Part shown: positions 1 through 9,122 of the stretch, one piece after another
How positions within the stretch are numbered: position 1 is the stretch's first letter
Layout: each line of letters opens with the position of its first letter
Assembly (NCBI RefSeq): GCF_049800675.1
Contig: NZ_JBLOOT010000005.1
Coordinates: 255,849-319,848, forward strand
Length of the DNA stretch: 64,000 bases
Reading direction: 5' to 3'
Origin: Cauispirillum nitrogeniifigens
GTDB taxonomy: Bacteria > Pseudomonadota > Alphaproteobacteria > Rhodospirillales > Rhodospirillaceae
Translations under genes and position numbers: made by a program
The notes under the pieces: model-generated
Database searches by the model: none
What the model was told of the DNA's origin: nothing
The model's input: only the letters and a program-made list of their open reading frames with translations

Positions 1-2
1 AG

Positions 3-1133
3 GACGGCCTGCGCCTGCACTTCGTGTCCAACGTCGACGGCACCCACATCGCCGAGACGCTGCGCCGCCTCGACCCCGAGACGACGCTGGTGCTCATCGC
101 CTCGAAGACCTTCACCACCCAGGAGACGCTGACCAACGCCCGCACCGCGCGGGCCTGGCTGGTCGAGGCCCTGGGCGAGGCGGCGGTGGCCAACCACTTC
201 GCCGCCCTGTCGACCAACGCCACCGAGGTCGCGGCGTTCGGCATCGACACCGCCAACATGTTCGGGTTCTGGGACTGGGTCGGCGGGCGCTATTCCCTGT
301 GGTCGGCCATCGGCCTGCCGGTCGCCATCGCCATCGGCTTCGAGCGGTTCGAGGAAATGCTCGCCGGGGCGCATGCCATGGACGAACACTTCCGCACCGC
401 GCCGCTGGAGGCCAACATGCCGGTGATCCTCGCCCTGCTGGGGGTGTGGTACGCCGACTACCTGGATGCTCCGGCCATCGCCGTGCTGCCCTATGACCAG
501 TACCTGCACCGCCTGCCGGCCTACCTCCAGCAGCTCGACATGGAAAGCAACGGCAAGCGCGTCACCCGCCATGGCGAGGCCGTCGATTATCCCACGGGAC
601 CGATCCTGTTCGGCGAGCCGGGTACCAACGGCCAGCACAGTTTCTATCAGCTCATCCACCAGGGCACGCGGCTGATCCCCTGCGACTTCATCGCCCCGGC
701 GATCAGCCACAACCCCATCGGCGACCATCACCGCATCCTGCTGTCCAACGTCTTCGCCCAGGCCGAGGCCCTGGCCTTCGGCAAGACCGATGACGAGGCG
801 CGCGCCGAACTGGCCGCCCAGGGGCTGGCCGGCGCGGCGCTGGAGTCCCTGCTGCCCCACAAGATCTTCCCTGGGGATCGGCCGTCCAATACCATCCTTA
901 TGAAAAGGGTTGACCCCCGCACCCTCGGGATGTTGATTGCCCTGTACGAACACAAGGTCTTCGTCCAGGGCGTCCTGTGGGACGTCAACAGCTTCGACCA
1001 GTGGGGCGTGGAGCTTGGCAAGCAGCTCGCCAAGCGCATCCTGCCGGAGCTGGAGGGCGACGCCCCCGCCAGCGGGCATGATTCGTCCACCAACGGCCTG
1101 ATCGCCGCCTACAAGGATCTGCGCAAACCGTGA
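3..1133 (+). CDS. pgi: Glucose-6-phosphate isomerase, 5'-truncated by the window edge
   Basis: Interconverts glucose 6-phosphate and fructose 6-phosphate in glycolysis, gluconeogenesis and sugar supply for glycogen. The frame is open from base 3 with no start codon of its own, so the N-terminal part lies outside the window; 376 residues are visible. Two PGI signatures are clear: DWVGGRYSLWSAIGL near visible residue 85 and GQHSFYQLIHQGT near 210. The C-terminus (VFVQGVLWDVNSFDQWGVELGK) region near residues 320-340 is typical of the family. The TGA stop overlaps the GTG start of mutL, so the two are probably co-transcribed. Identity is secure; only the 5' end is missing. Confidence 0.97.
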   Translation, partial: DGLRLHFVSNVDGTHIAETLRRLDPETTLVLIASKTFTTQETLTNARTARAWLVEALGEAAVANHFAALSTNATEVAAFGIDTANMFGFWDWVGGRYSLWSAIGLPVAIAIGFERFEEMLAGAHAMDEHFRTAPLEANMPVILALLGVWYADYLDAPAIAVLPYDQYLHRLPAYLQQLDMESNGKRVTRHGEAVDYPTGPILFGEPGTNGQHSFYQLIHQGTRLIPCDFIAPAISHNPIGDHHRILLSNVFAQAEALAFGKTDDEARAELAAQGLAGAALESLLPHKIFPGDRPSNTILMKRVDPRTLGMLIALYEHKVFVQGVLWDVNSFDQWGVELGKQLAKRILPELEGDAPASGHDSSTNGLIAAYKDLRKP

Positions 1134-2965
1134 CCATCCGCCTCCTGCCGTCGACCCTGGTCAACCGCATCGCCGCCGGCGAGGTGGTGGAACGCCCGGC
1201 CTCGGCGGTCAAGGAACTGGTGGAGAACGCCATCGACGCCGGGGCGACGCGCATCGACGTGCAGATGGCCGACGGCGGGCGCACCCTGATCGCCGTGACC
1301 GACGACGGGCGCGGCATGGGGCCGGATGAACTGGCCCTGGCGGTGGAGCGGCACGCCACCTCCAAGCTGCCCGACGACGATCTGGTGGAGATCGGCTTCC
1401 TTGGCTTCCGGGGGGAGGCGCTGCCGTCCATCGGCTCGGTCGCCCGCCTGACCCTGACCAGCCGGGCGCGCGGCGCCGACAGCGCCTGGACCCTGACGGT
1501 GGACGCCGGCCTCAAGGGCGATCCGGCGCCGGCCGCCCACCCCCAGGGCACGCGGGTGGAGGTGCGCGACCTGTTCTACGCCACCCCGGCGCGGCTGAAG
1601 TTCCTCAAGACCGCGCGGACCGAGTTCCAGCAGGCCCAGGACGTGATCGCCCGCCTGGCCATGGCCCATCCGCACATCGCCTTCTCCCTGTCCGACGGGG
1701 CGCGGGCGGTGCTGCGCCTGAACGCCAGCCAGGGCGAGTTGTTCGACGCCCGGCTGGCCCGCCTGGGCGGCGTGCTCGGCCGCGAGTTCGCCGACAACGC
1801 CGTGCCGGTGGATGCCGAGCGCGAGGGCATCCGCCTCACCGGGCACATCGGCCTGCCGACCTACAACCGGGGCAGTTCGCAGCACCAGTACCTGTTCGTC
1901 AACGGACGGCCGTGCAAGGACCGCCTGCTGCACGGCGCGGTGCGCGGCGCCTACCAGGACTTCCTGGCCCACGACCGCCATCCGGTGCTGGCGCTCTACC
2001 TGGACTTGCCGCCGCGTGACGTCGACGTCAACGTCCACCCGGCCAAGGCCGAGGTGCGCTTCCGCGAGCCTGGGCTGGTGCGCGGCCTGATCGTCGGCGC
2101 CCTGCGGCACGCCCTGAACCAGGCCGGGCACCGCGCCTCGACCACCGTGTCCGGGGCGGCGCTCGGCGCCCTGCGCCCGCACGAGGACGTCCGCCCGGCG
2201 CTGCCGTTTTCCCACCAGCCGCCGCCGCGCCCTTCGGCGGCCCAGGTCGGCGCCGCCTTTGCCGCCCAGGCGCCCCAGCAAGGCTGGTCGGGGGGCTTCG
2301 GCGACCGCCTGCCGCTGCCGCAGTTCGAGGCCCCGCCCTCGGCCCGGCCCAGCGACCCGGTGCCGCCGGGGGCCGACTCGGCGGGCTATCCCCTGGGCGT
2401 GGCGCGCGGGCAGGTGCACGGCACCTACATCATCGCCCAGACCGACGACGGCATCGTCATCGTCGATCAGCACGCCGCCCACGAACGGCTGGTCTACGAG
2501 CGCATGAAGGCGGCCCTGGACGCCGGCGGCCTGAAGCGCCAGATGCTGCTCATCCCCGAGGTGGTGGAGATCGAGGAGGCCGCCGCCGACCGCGTGCTGG
2601 GCCGCGCCGCCGAACTGGCCGAACTGGGGCTGGTGGTGGAGGGCTTCGGCCCCGGCACCGTGGTGGTGCGCGAGGTCCCCGCCCTGCTGGGCGATGCCGA
2701 CGTGCAGGGGCTGGTGCGGGATCTGGCCGACGACCTGACCGAATGGGACGAGGCCCTGGCGCTCAAGGACCGCCTGGCCGACGTCTGCGCCACCCTGGCC
2801 TGCCATGGCAGCGTGCGCGCCGGCCGCCGCCTGAACGGCGAGGAGATGAACGCCCTGCTGCGCCAGATGGAGGCCACGCCCCACTCCGGCCAGTGCAACC
2901 ACGGCCGCCCCACATACGTGGAGCTGAAGCTGAAAGACATCGAAAAGTTGTTCGGCCGTCGTTAG
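1130..2965 (+). CDS. mutL: DNA mismatch repair protein MutL (endonuclease-motif type)
   Basis: Couples mismatch recognition by MutS to strand incision. The N-terminal GHKL ATPase shows ELVENAIDAGA near residues 29-39, DDGRGMG near 62 and GFRGEALPSIGS near 91-102. A Pro/Ala-rich linker covers about residues 330-420. The C-terminal dimerisation domain contains DQHAAHERLVYE at residues 446-457, which fits the DQHA-x2-E-x4-E metal-binding motif of nicking MutL, and CNHGRP near the C-terminus fits the family's C-P-H-G-R-P motif. This matches organisms without MutH, where MutL makes the nick. The GTG start overlaps the pgi stop (GTGA). 611 residues is a normal length. Confidence 0.97.
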   Translation: MTIRLLPSTLVNRIAAGEVVERPASAVKELVENAIDAGATRIDVQMADGGRTLIAVTDDGRGMGPDELALAVERHATSKLPDDDLVEIGFLGFRGEALPSIGSVARLTLTSRARGADSAWTLTVDAGLKGDPAPAAHPQGTRVEVRDLFYATPARLKFLKTARTEFQQAQDVIARLAMAHPHIAFSLSDGARAVLRLNASQGELFDARLARLGGVLGREFADNAVPVDAEREGIRLTGHIGLPTYNRGSSQHQYLFVNGRPCKDRLLHGAVRGAYQDFLAHDRHPVLALYLDLPPRDVDVNVHPAKAEVRFREPGLVRGLIVGALRHALNQAGHRASTTVSGAALGALRPHEDVRPALPFSHQPPPRPSAAQVGAAFAAQAPQQGWSGGFGDRLPLPQFEAPPSARPSDPVPPGADSAGYPLGVARGQVHGTYIIAQTDDGIVIVDQHAAHERLVYERMKAALDAGGLKRQMLLIPEVVEIEEAAADRVLGRAAELAELGLVVEGFGPGTVVVREVPALLGDADVQGLVRDLADDLTEWDEALALKDRLADVCATLACHGSVRAGRRLNGEEMNALLRQMEATPHSGQCNHGRPTYVELKLKDIEKLFGRR

Positions 2966-3036
2966 AGGCGTTCAAATCCAGTGGCAATAGGGGCTTTTTG
3001 GCGCTACCACTGAAGCCGGTAGTCGGGGAAGGTGCC

Positions 3037-3516
3037 ATGTGGACGTGGGCCCTGCCGGCCATCCTCGCCGGGAGCCTCGTGCTGGCCTCGACGGCGATGG
3101 CCCAGGACAAGAAAAAGACCAGCGTGGACTTCCGCCAGCTTGATCAGGCGGCGGCGCGCGCGGCCGCCTGCGACGAAAAGGCCGGCAACGTCTATGACGC
3201 CGACAGCAATGCCAAGATCCTGGAAAACCTGAACGCCCAGGCCAAGTGCCTGGAGGTGGTCCTGTTCTCCATTGCCCGGGAGTTCTATGACCTCAATGCC
3301 TTCGGTGACGGCGGGGTGGAGGCGCGCATCGCCGACGTGCGGCGTACCCTGGGCCACCTCTACAAGACCATCTATTCCGAACCGCGCACCTGCGCCCCCA
3401 ACTGCGGCGAGGTCTACCAGATCTGGGCGCAGGAGGCCTACGTGACGTCGATCCGCATCATGGTCGACGACATGGTCGACCGTCTGAAGGACGAAAGCCC
3501 GTATCACCGCCCGTGA
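3037..3516 (+). CDS. Secreted or periplasmic protein of unknown function
   Basis: A 159-residue protein with a clear N-terminal signal peptide (hydrophobic residues 4-20, AMAQ cleavage region near 20-22), so it is predicted to be exported to the periplasm. The mature part is mostly alpha-helical and contains four Cys residues, including the CAPNC pair near residues 116-120, which could form disulfides. I do not recognise a family. It follows mutL by about 70 bases and precedes the methyltransferase-like gene by 16 bases. The ATG at 3037 was chosen because it begins the signal peptide; the frame is open further upstream into mutL, but that part does not look coding. Confidence 0.75.
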   Translation: MWTWALPAILAGSLVLASTAMAQDKKKTSVDFRQLDQAAARAAACDEKAGNVYDADSNAKILENLNAQAKCLEVVLFSIAREFYDLNAFGDGGVEARIADVRRTLGHLYKTIYSEPRTCAPNCGEVYQIWAQEAYVTSIRIMVDDMVDRLKDESPYHRP

Positions 3517-3532
3517 CGCCGGGACCGCCGGG

Positions 3533-4303
3533 ATGATCGTCGAGCTGCTGCACTATCTGTTTCTGCCCCACGCCCGGCTCGCCCGCCGGGTCGGGGCGCT
3601 GCGCGGCCTGATCGCCCTGGCCGCCCGCGCCCGGCGCTGCCGCCATGCCTGGGCACCGCATCAGGCGGCCAGCAAGGCGGCCATCGTCGCCGCCCTGGAC
3701 CATGTGCCGGGCCGGGATCTGGCGGTGGTCTGCGGCTCCGGGCTGCTCCAGGACGTGCCGCTGGACGTGCTGGCGGAGCGCTTCGCCCGTGTCGTTCTGG
3801 TCGACCTGTGCCACCTGCCGGCCGCCCGCGCCGTCGCCCACCGCTTCGCCAACGTCAGCCTGCTGGAGCATGACCTGAGCGGCGTGCTGGAAGCCCTGGC
3901 CGCCCGTCCCGCCACCCTGCCGGAGCTGGCGGCGTCCATCCCCGACGCGGATCGGGCCGATCTGGTGGTGTCGGCCAACTGCCTGTCGCAGATCCCGCTG
4001 GGCGCCCTCGATCTGGCGCAGGCCGACGACGACGCCCTGGCGGCCTGGGCACCGCGTCTGGTGGCCGCGCACCTGGACGCCTTGCGCGCCTGTGCCGGCA
4101 CCGTGGTGCTGGTCAGCGACGTCGAACAGCACCGCCTCAAGGCCAGCGACGGCGCGGTGCAAGACACCACCGACCTGCTGTTCGGGGTGCCCGAGCCAGC
4201 CCTGCTCGACCGGCGGGAATGGTGGTGGGACCTCGCCCCGGCGCCGGAGGCGTTCCGCGCCAGCCACCTGCGCCACCGCGTGGTGGCGGGGCGACTGGCG
4301 TAA
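3533..4303 (+). CDS. Methyltransferase-like (Rossmann fold) protein, substrate unknown
   Basis: A 256-residue protein. A beta strand followed by a Gly-rich turn (LAVVCGSGLLQDVPL near residues 63-77) and then VVLVDLCHLPAAR near 87-99 looks like motifs I and II of a SAM-dependent methyltransferase. LVVSANCLSQIPLGAL near residues 143-158 resembles the post-motif region of class I enzymes. The usual acidic GxGxG loop is degenerate, so both activity and cofactor are uncertain. The gene lies 16 bases after the secreted-protein gene and converges on the M16 peptidase with a 4-base gap. Function is inferred from fold-like motifs only. Confidence 0.6.
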   Translation: MIVELLHYLFLPHARLARRVGALRGLIALAARARRCRHAWAPHQAASKAAIVAALDHVPGRDLAVVCGSGLLQDVPLDVLAERFARVVLVDLCHLPAARAVAHRFANVSLLEHDLSGVLEALAARPATLPELAASIPDADRADLVVSANCLSQIPLGALDLAQADDDALAAWAPRLVAAHLDALRACAGTVVLVSDVEQHRLKASDGAVQDTTDLLFGVPEPALLDRREWWWDLAPAPEAFRASHLRHRVVAGRLA

Positions 4304-4307
4304 AAGG

Positions 4308-5639
4308 CTACCGCTGGGCTTCCTGGACGCCCTCGGGCTTGCCGACCACGACGATGCTCAGCTTGGCGGGATCATAGAGCGTGGCGGCGACGCGGCGGGC
4401 GTCATCCAGGGTGACGGCGGCAACCTTGTCGTTGCGGGTTTGCAGGTGGTCGATGGGATAGCCGTCGAGCTGCATCGACGCCAGGATGCCCGCCACGTTG
4501 GGGGTGGAGGTGAAGCGCAGCGGCCAGGCCCCCATCAGGTAGGTCTTGGCGTCCTCCAGCTCTTTCTCGGTCGGGCCGTCCCGGCCCATGCGGGCCCATT
4601 CGGCGCGCACCAGATCGAGGGACTCCTTCATGCGCGCGTTGTTGGTCGCCACGCCGCCGATGACCAGCGCCGCCTCGTCCAGGGTGGCGAGCGAGCTGTA
4701 GACGGAATAGGCGAGGCCGCGCTTCTCGCGCACTTCCTGCATCAGGCGGGAGGTGAAGCCGCCGCCGCCGAGGATGTGGTTGACCACGAACGCCGGGTAG
4801 AAGTCGGGGTGGTGGCGGTCGATGCCCGGCTGGCCGAACACCGCCACGCTCTGCGGGATGTCCTTGTCCACCACCACCACCGCGCCGTCGCCCTTCAGCG
4901 GCGCGTCGGCCACCGGCGAGACGGCCGCCTGCGCCGGCAGGCCGCCGAAGGTGGCGTCGAGCAGCGGCATCAGCTCCTCGGCCGAGATGGCCCCGGCAAC
5001 GCCGATCTTCATGCGGTCGCGGCCCAGGCGCGTGCGCACGAAACCCTTGAGGTCCTCGACGGTGATGGCGGCGACGCTTTCCGGCGTGCCACGCACCGGC
5101 CGGCTGTAGGGATGGGAGGCGAACATCACCTCGTTCCAGCGGCGCCCGGCAATGGTGTCGGGGTCCTGGAGGTCGAAGGACAGCCCGGTCTGGATCTGGC
5201 TGCGGATACGCGACACCGGCTCGGCATCGAAGCGCGGCTGGGTCAGGGCCAGGCGCATCAGGTCGAAGGCGGTGTCGCGGTTGTCCAGCACCGTGCGCAG
5301 CGACCCCGTGAAGTCGTCCTGCGAGGCGCTGAAGGACAGGCCGATGGCCAGCCGCTCCAGGGTGCTCTGGAAGGCCAGGCTGTCCATGTCGCCGGCGCCC
5401 TCATCGAGCAGGCCGGAAACCATGTTGGCAAGCCCCGGCCTGTCGGGCGGGTCGAGGGCGGCACCGCCCTGGAAGCCGACGCTCAGGGCGATGACGGGCA
5501 CCGAGTGATCCTCGACCAGCCAGGCTTCGATGCCGCCGGGGCTGACCACCTTGCGGGCTTCGATGGCCTGCGCCGCCAGGGGCGCCAGGAGCAGGGCGGG
5601 CAGGATGACGACAAGGCGGAACAGGACGCGCAGGGGCAT
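4308..5639 (-). CDS. M16 family peptidase-like protein without the zinc motif
   Basis: A 443-residue exported protein (signal peptide about residues 1-24, ending near AAQA) of the M16/insulinase family. At the place where an active enzyme has HxxEH it reads GLANMVSGLLDEGAGD, so the zinc ligands and catalytic Glu are gone. The C-terminal half keeps the substrate-side motif REKRGLAYSVYSSL. Known bacterial M16B enzymes work as heterodimers of one HxxEH subunit and one subunit with the Arg/Tyr motif, and the gene immediately upstream (5669-7087) supplies the HxxEH subunit. The ATG at 5639 starts the signal peptide; 29 bases separate the two genes, so they form an operon. Confidence 0.9.
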   Translation of the reverse strand: MPLRVLFRLVVILPALLLAPLAAQAIEARKVVSPGGIEAWLVEDHSVPVIALSVGFQGGAALDPPDRPGLANMVSGLLDEGAGDMDSLAFQSTLERLAIGLSFSASQDDFTGSLRTVLDNRDTAFDLMRLALTQPRFDAEPVSRIRSQIQTGLSFDLQDPDTIAGRRWNEVMFASHPYSRPVRGTPESVAAITVEDLKGFVRTRLGRDRMKIGVAGAISAEELMPLLDATFGGLPAQAAVSPVADAPLKGDGAVVVVDKDIPQSVAVFGQPGIDRHHPDFYPAFVVNHILGGGGFTSRLMQEVREKRGLAYSVYSSLATLDEAALVIGGVATNNARMKESLDLVRAEWARMGRDGPTEKELEDAKTYLMGAWPLRFTSTPNVAGILASMQLDGYPIDHLQTRNDKVAAVTLDDARRVAATLYDPAKLSIVVVGKPEGVQEAQR

Positions 5640-5668
5640 GGACGGCTCCCGGTTGGGCGGGGACGGGA

Positions 5669-7087
5669 TCAACGGGCGGTGGCGGCGGCCGCCTGCTCGG
5701 GACCGGCCGGCAGCAGGACGCCGGTGGTGGCGCCGCGGTCGTCGAGGACGGCGCGGGCGGCGTCCATGACCTGGGCGCGGGTCACCTCGGCGATGCGGGC
5801 GGGCCAGGTCTCCACCTGATCGAGGGTGCCGCCGGTCGCCAGGGCGGCGCCGATGGTCTGCGCCGCGCCCTGGAGCGTGTCGCGGGCGTAGATCACGCCG
5901 GCGCGCATCTGCAACTTGGCCTGCTCGACCTCTTCGTCGCTGACGCCCTCGGCCAGCAGGCGGGCGACCTCGGCCTCCATGGCCCGTTCGGCGGCGGCGA
6001 GGTCGACGCCCGGCCGGGGCGTCACGTACAGGCCGAAGGTGCCGTGGTCGACGGCGCGCGCGGAGTACCAGGCCCCGGCCGAGGCCGCCAGTTCCTTCTC
6101 CACCACCAGCGCGCGGTAGATGCGGCTGGTCGGCCCGCCGCCCAGCAGTTCGGCCAGAACCTGGAGGGCGTAGACCTGCGCCGTCCCGGACTCGTCCACC
6201 GTGCCGTAGCTCGGCGCGGTGAACTGGCGCTGCCACTGCGGCTGGGCGACGCGCGGATGGTGCATGACGATGCGCGCGGCGGCGGCGGGCAAGGTGGCGC
6301 GCACGCGGGCGCGGGTCATCTCCGGGCCGCGCGGCACCTGGCCATAGGTGCGTTCGGCCAGGGGGCGGACCTCGCCGGCGGTGACGTCGCCGGAGATCAC
6401 CAGGATGGCGTTGTTGGGGGCGTACCACGCCTTGTAGAAGTCCAGGGCGTCCTGGCGGTCGAGTTCGCGCAGTTCATGGGCCCAGCCGATCACCGGGTTG
6501 CGATAGGGGTGAGTGACCCAGCGCGCCAGATCGAGGCGCTCGCCCAGCAGCGCGGCGGGTTCGTTCTCGATGCGCGACAGGCGTTCCTCGATGACCACGT
6601 CGCGCTCGGTCAGCACTTCCTCGGCGGTCATGCGCAGGTTGGCCATGCGGTCGGCCTCCATGCCCATGACAAGCTCCAGGTGCTCCTTGGCGATGTTCTG
6701 GTAGTAGCCGGTGTAGTCGGAGCTGGTGAAGGCGTTCTGCTCGCCACCATGGCGGGCGACGATGGTGCTGAACTCGTTGGGGCCGATGCGGTTCGTGCCC
6801 TTGAACATCAGGTGTTCGAGCAGATGGGCGATGCCCGACTTGCCGGGCGGCTCGTCGGCGGCGCCGACCTTGTACCACACCATGTGGCTGACCACCGGGA
6901 CGCGGTGGTTCTCCACCACCACGACCTGCAAGCCGTTCTCCAGGGTGAAGGTCTCGGCGCCGAACAGGCGTTCGTCGGTGGCGACGGCGGCCTGCGGCGG
7001 GGCGGGCGGCGGCGCCGTGTCGCGGGCCGCCGCCGGTGCGGCGAGGGAGATCACGACCAGCAGGGCAAGGGCGATGGGGCGCGGCAT
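5669..7087 (-). CDS. M16 family zinc metallopeptidase, active subunit
   Basis: A 472-residue exported protease. The signal peptide is about residues 1-21 (ending near APAAARD). The inverted zinc motif is present as HLLEHLMFKG near residues 88-97, with a downstream acidic segment (ERDVVIEERLSRIENEP near 157-173) that supplies the third zinc ligand. It degrades peptides in the periplasm, or processes exported proteins, in partnership with the HxxEH-less paralogue encoded directly downstream. The C-terminal half lacks the strong RGLAYSVYS motif seen in that paralogue, which fits an obligate heterodimer. It is the first gene of the two-gene operon. Confidence 0.93.
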   Translation of the reverse strand: MPRPIALALLVVISLAAPAAARDTAPPPAPPQAAVATDERLFGAETFTLENGLQVVVVENHRVPVVSHMVWYKVGAADEPPGKSGIAHLLEHLMFKGTNRIGPNEFSTIVARHGGEQNAFTSSDYTGYYQNIAKEHLELVMGMEADRMANLRMTAEEVLTERDVVIEERLSRIENEPAALLGERLDLARWVTHPYRNPVIGWAHELRELDRQDALDFYKAWYAPNNAILVISGDVTAGEVRPLAERTYGQVPRGPEMTRARVRATLPAAAARIVMHHPRVAQPQWQRQFTAPSYGTVDESGTAQVYALQVLAELLGGGPTSRIYRALVVEKELAASAGAWYSARAVDHGTFGLYVTPRPGVDLAAAERAMEAEVARLLAEGVSDEEVEQAKLQMRAGVIYARDTLQGAAQTIGAALATGGTLDQVETWPARIAEVTRAQVMDAARAVLDDRGATTGVLLPAGPEQAAAATAR

Positions 7088-7185
7088 GGACCTCTCCGAC
7101 GGATGCTGTCGCCGTCATATGGGCCGCCCGCCGCAGCCGGGCAAGACATTTCGCCCGTCCTGCCCCGTCCTTCCCCGCGCCCCCT

Positions 7186-8064
7186 TCAGCCGGCCGCCCG
7201 CACCGGCACCAGGGCGCCGTCGATCTGCTGGAAGGCCATGGGCCGCGACAGGTGGCGCTTCAGGCGGCCGCGCACGGCATCGGCGGTGATCGGCTTGACC
7301 AGCAGATCATGGACGCCGGCCAGGGTGGCCTCGCGCAGGTGGTGGCGGGTCATGCCCTCGCCGGCCATCAGGATGATGCAGGTGCGCGGGTCGGGCCAGC
7401 CCGTGGAGCGGCGCACCTCGCGCGTCATGGTCACGCCGTCCATGACCGGCATCTCGTCGTCGACCAGCACGGCATCGAAGGTCTGGCCGCGCATCTTTTG
7501 CAGGGCCTCGACGCCGTTGCGGGCCTCGACGATGGTGCGGATGCCGATATGGACCAGAACGCTGCGGATGAGGCGGCGGAAGTCGGTGGAATCGTCGACC
7601 ACCAGGATGGCGATGTCCTCCCACCGCAGGGAGTCGCGCTGGCGGGCCGGCGGGATCAGGCCGGCGCCGCCGCTGGCGGCGATGTGGCGGCCCAGCGCTA
7701 GGTCGGACCCCAGGATATGGTTGGTCAGCCAGTTGCCCAGGAAGTGCAGCAGGTGCTTGCCGTCGGCCACGCCGGTGCGCCAGTCCATGTTCATGGAGTG
7801 CAGCTTGCGCAGCAGGGCGTCATGCTCGGTCTTGTGCCCGTCGGCGTCGGGGAACTCCGAGGCGCGCATGAGCTGGTGCTCGCGCTCGAAGTGGAACGCC
7901 GTGTAGTCCAGCAGGGCGGTGATCACCCCGCCGACCAGCGGCGCCGACTTGCCCTCCGACATGGCCACCGACAGGCGGTTGAACTGGTTGACCAGCACCT
8001 GGTGGTCGTCGTCGATGACGGCGACGCCGCAGCTCATCTGCGCGCTCCAGGACAGTTGACTCAT
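7186..8064 (-). CDS. Hemerythrin domain fused to a response-regulator receiver domain
   Basis: A 292-residue cytoplasmic protein with no membrane segment. Residues about 10-130 are a bacteriohemerythrin: DDDHQVL, HFEREHQLM, KTEHDALL and WLTNHIL supply the His/Glu/Asp ligands of a di-iron centre that binds O2 or reacts with NO. Residues about 150-270 are a receiver domain: VVDD, phospho-acceptor Asp in VLVDDEMPVMDG, and Lys in LLVKPI. At the position of the conserved Thr/Ser of CheY-like receivers it has Ala (ILMAGEG), so switching may be altered. It lies 146 bases downstream of a paralogue of the same architecture. A role in oxygen- or NO-linked signalling, perhaps chemotaxis, is inference; no histidine kinase is adjacent. 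Confidence 0.9.
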   Translation of the reverse strand: MSQLSWSAQMSCGVAVIDDDHQVLVNQFNRLSVAMSEGKSAPLVGGVITALLDYTAFHFEREHQLMRASEFPDADGHKTEHDALLRKLHSMNMDWRTGVADGKHLLHFLGNWLTNHILGSDLALGRHIAASGGAGLIPPARQRDSLRWEDIAILVVDDSTDFRRLIRSVLVHIGIRTIVEARNGVEALQKMRGQTFDAVLVDDEMPVMDGVTMTREVRRSTGWPDPRTCIILMAGEGMTRHHLREATLAGVHDLLVKPITADAVRGRLKRHLSRPMAFQQIDGALVPVRAAG

Positions 8065-8210
8065 GAACGGCTCCTCCCTGTCTGCACCACCGGGCCGGGC
8101 GAACGCAGGCCGAGCGGAGGGGGGCGGCGCCGGTCAGGCGGCGCCGTCCTGTTGTCTTGGCATGTGGGACCGGGTGGCCCGGTCGGGTCGCGTCTCAGGT
8201 CGGGCGCGGC

Positions 8211-9122
8211 TCAGGCGGCGCCGGGCTGCGCCTGCTTGGCCGCCGGCGCCGGGGCGCGGCGAACCGGCACCAGACGGTCATCGACCTTGCGGAACGGCAC
8301 CGGGTTGGTGAGGTGATGCTCGATGCGCGCCCGCACCGTCTTGGGCGCCAGCGGCTTGAGCATCAGGTCGTGGACGCCCGCCTCGGTGGCCTCCCGCACG
8401 TACTCGCGGGTGATTTCCTTCGACGGCATGAGGATGACCACGGCCTTGGGCGCCGGCGACTGCGGCCCGCGCACCATGCGGGTGAACTGGAGGCCGTCGC
8501 AGGGGCTCATCTCGTCATCGACCAGGATGACGTCGGCGTGGCTGGTGTTCAGGCGCTCCATGGCCTCGGCGCCGTCCTTGGCCTCCTGGATCTGGGTGAT
8601 GCCCAGGGTGTTCAGGATGTTCCGCATCAGCGAGCGGAAATGGTACTGGTCGTCGACCACCAGCACCGACAGGCGGTTCCAGTTGATCGCCCCCAGGGCC
8701 GGCGGCGGCGGCACCAGATGGGCGCCCTTGGTCGCCTTGATGTGGCTGGCGAAGGCTTGGTCGGACTTCATGATGTGGTGGGTCAGCCATACCTTCAGGA
8801 ACTTGAACAGCTCCGGCAGGTCGCCCTGGCCGGCGGCGTAGGCGTCCTGCATGGCCTTGACCTTGAACACCATCAGGTCGTGTTCCTTCAGGTGGCGCAC
8901 CGAATCGGGAAACCCGGTGGCGTCCATCATCTGGCGCTCGCGGTCGAAGTGATAGGCGGTGTAGTCGATCAGCACGTTGATGACGCTGGACACCAGCGTC
9001 GCGTCGCCGCCCGTTTCCATGGCGTCGGACAGCATGTTGATCTGGTCGATGAGCACCTTGTGGTCGCTGTCGATGGCGTCCACGCCGACCGCCAAGGCGT
9101 CAGTCCATTCAAATGCGGGCAT
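8211..9122 (-). CDS. Second hemerythrin-receiver fusion protein (tandem paralogue)
   Basis: A 303-residue paralogue of the downstream gene with the same order of domains. The hemerythrin domain (about residues 5-130) shows IDSDHKVL, HFDRERQMM, HLKEHDLM and WLTHHIM. The receiver (about 150-275) shows VLVVDDQYHF, VILVDDEMSPCDG and Lys in LMLKPL. The conserved Thr/Ser is replaced by Pro (ILMPSKE). Both paralogues share the unusual VDDEM sequence around the phospho-acceptor. The short C-terminal tail is Ala/Pro/Gln-rich. The start at 9122 is preceded by a good ribosome-binding site (GGGGAGG). Divergent from the cinA-like gene across a 226-base intergenic region. Confidence 0.9.
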   Translation of the reverse strand: MPAFEWTDALAVGVDAIDSDHKVLIDQINMLSDAMETGGDATLVSSVINVLIDYTAYHFDRERQMMDATGFPDSVRHLKEHDLMVFKVKAMQDAYAAGQGDLPELFKFLKVWLTHHIMKSDQAFASHIKATKGAHLVPPPPALGAINWNRLSVLVVDDQYHFRSLMRNILNTLGITQIQEAKDGAEAMERLNTSHADVILVDDEMSPCDGLQFTRMVRGPQSPAPKAVVILMPSKEITREYVREATEAGVHDLMLKPLAPKTVRARIEHHLTNPVPFRKVDDRLVPVRRAPAPAAKQAQPGAA

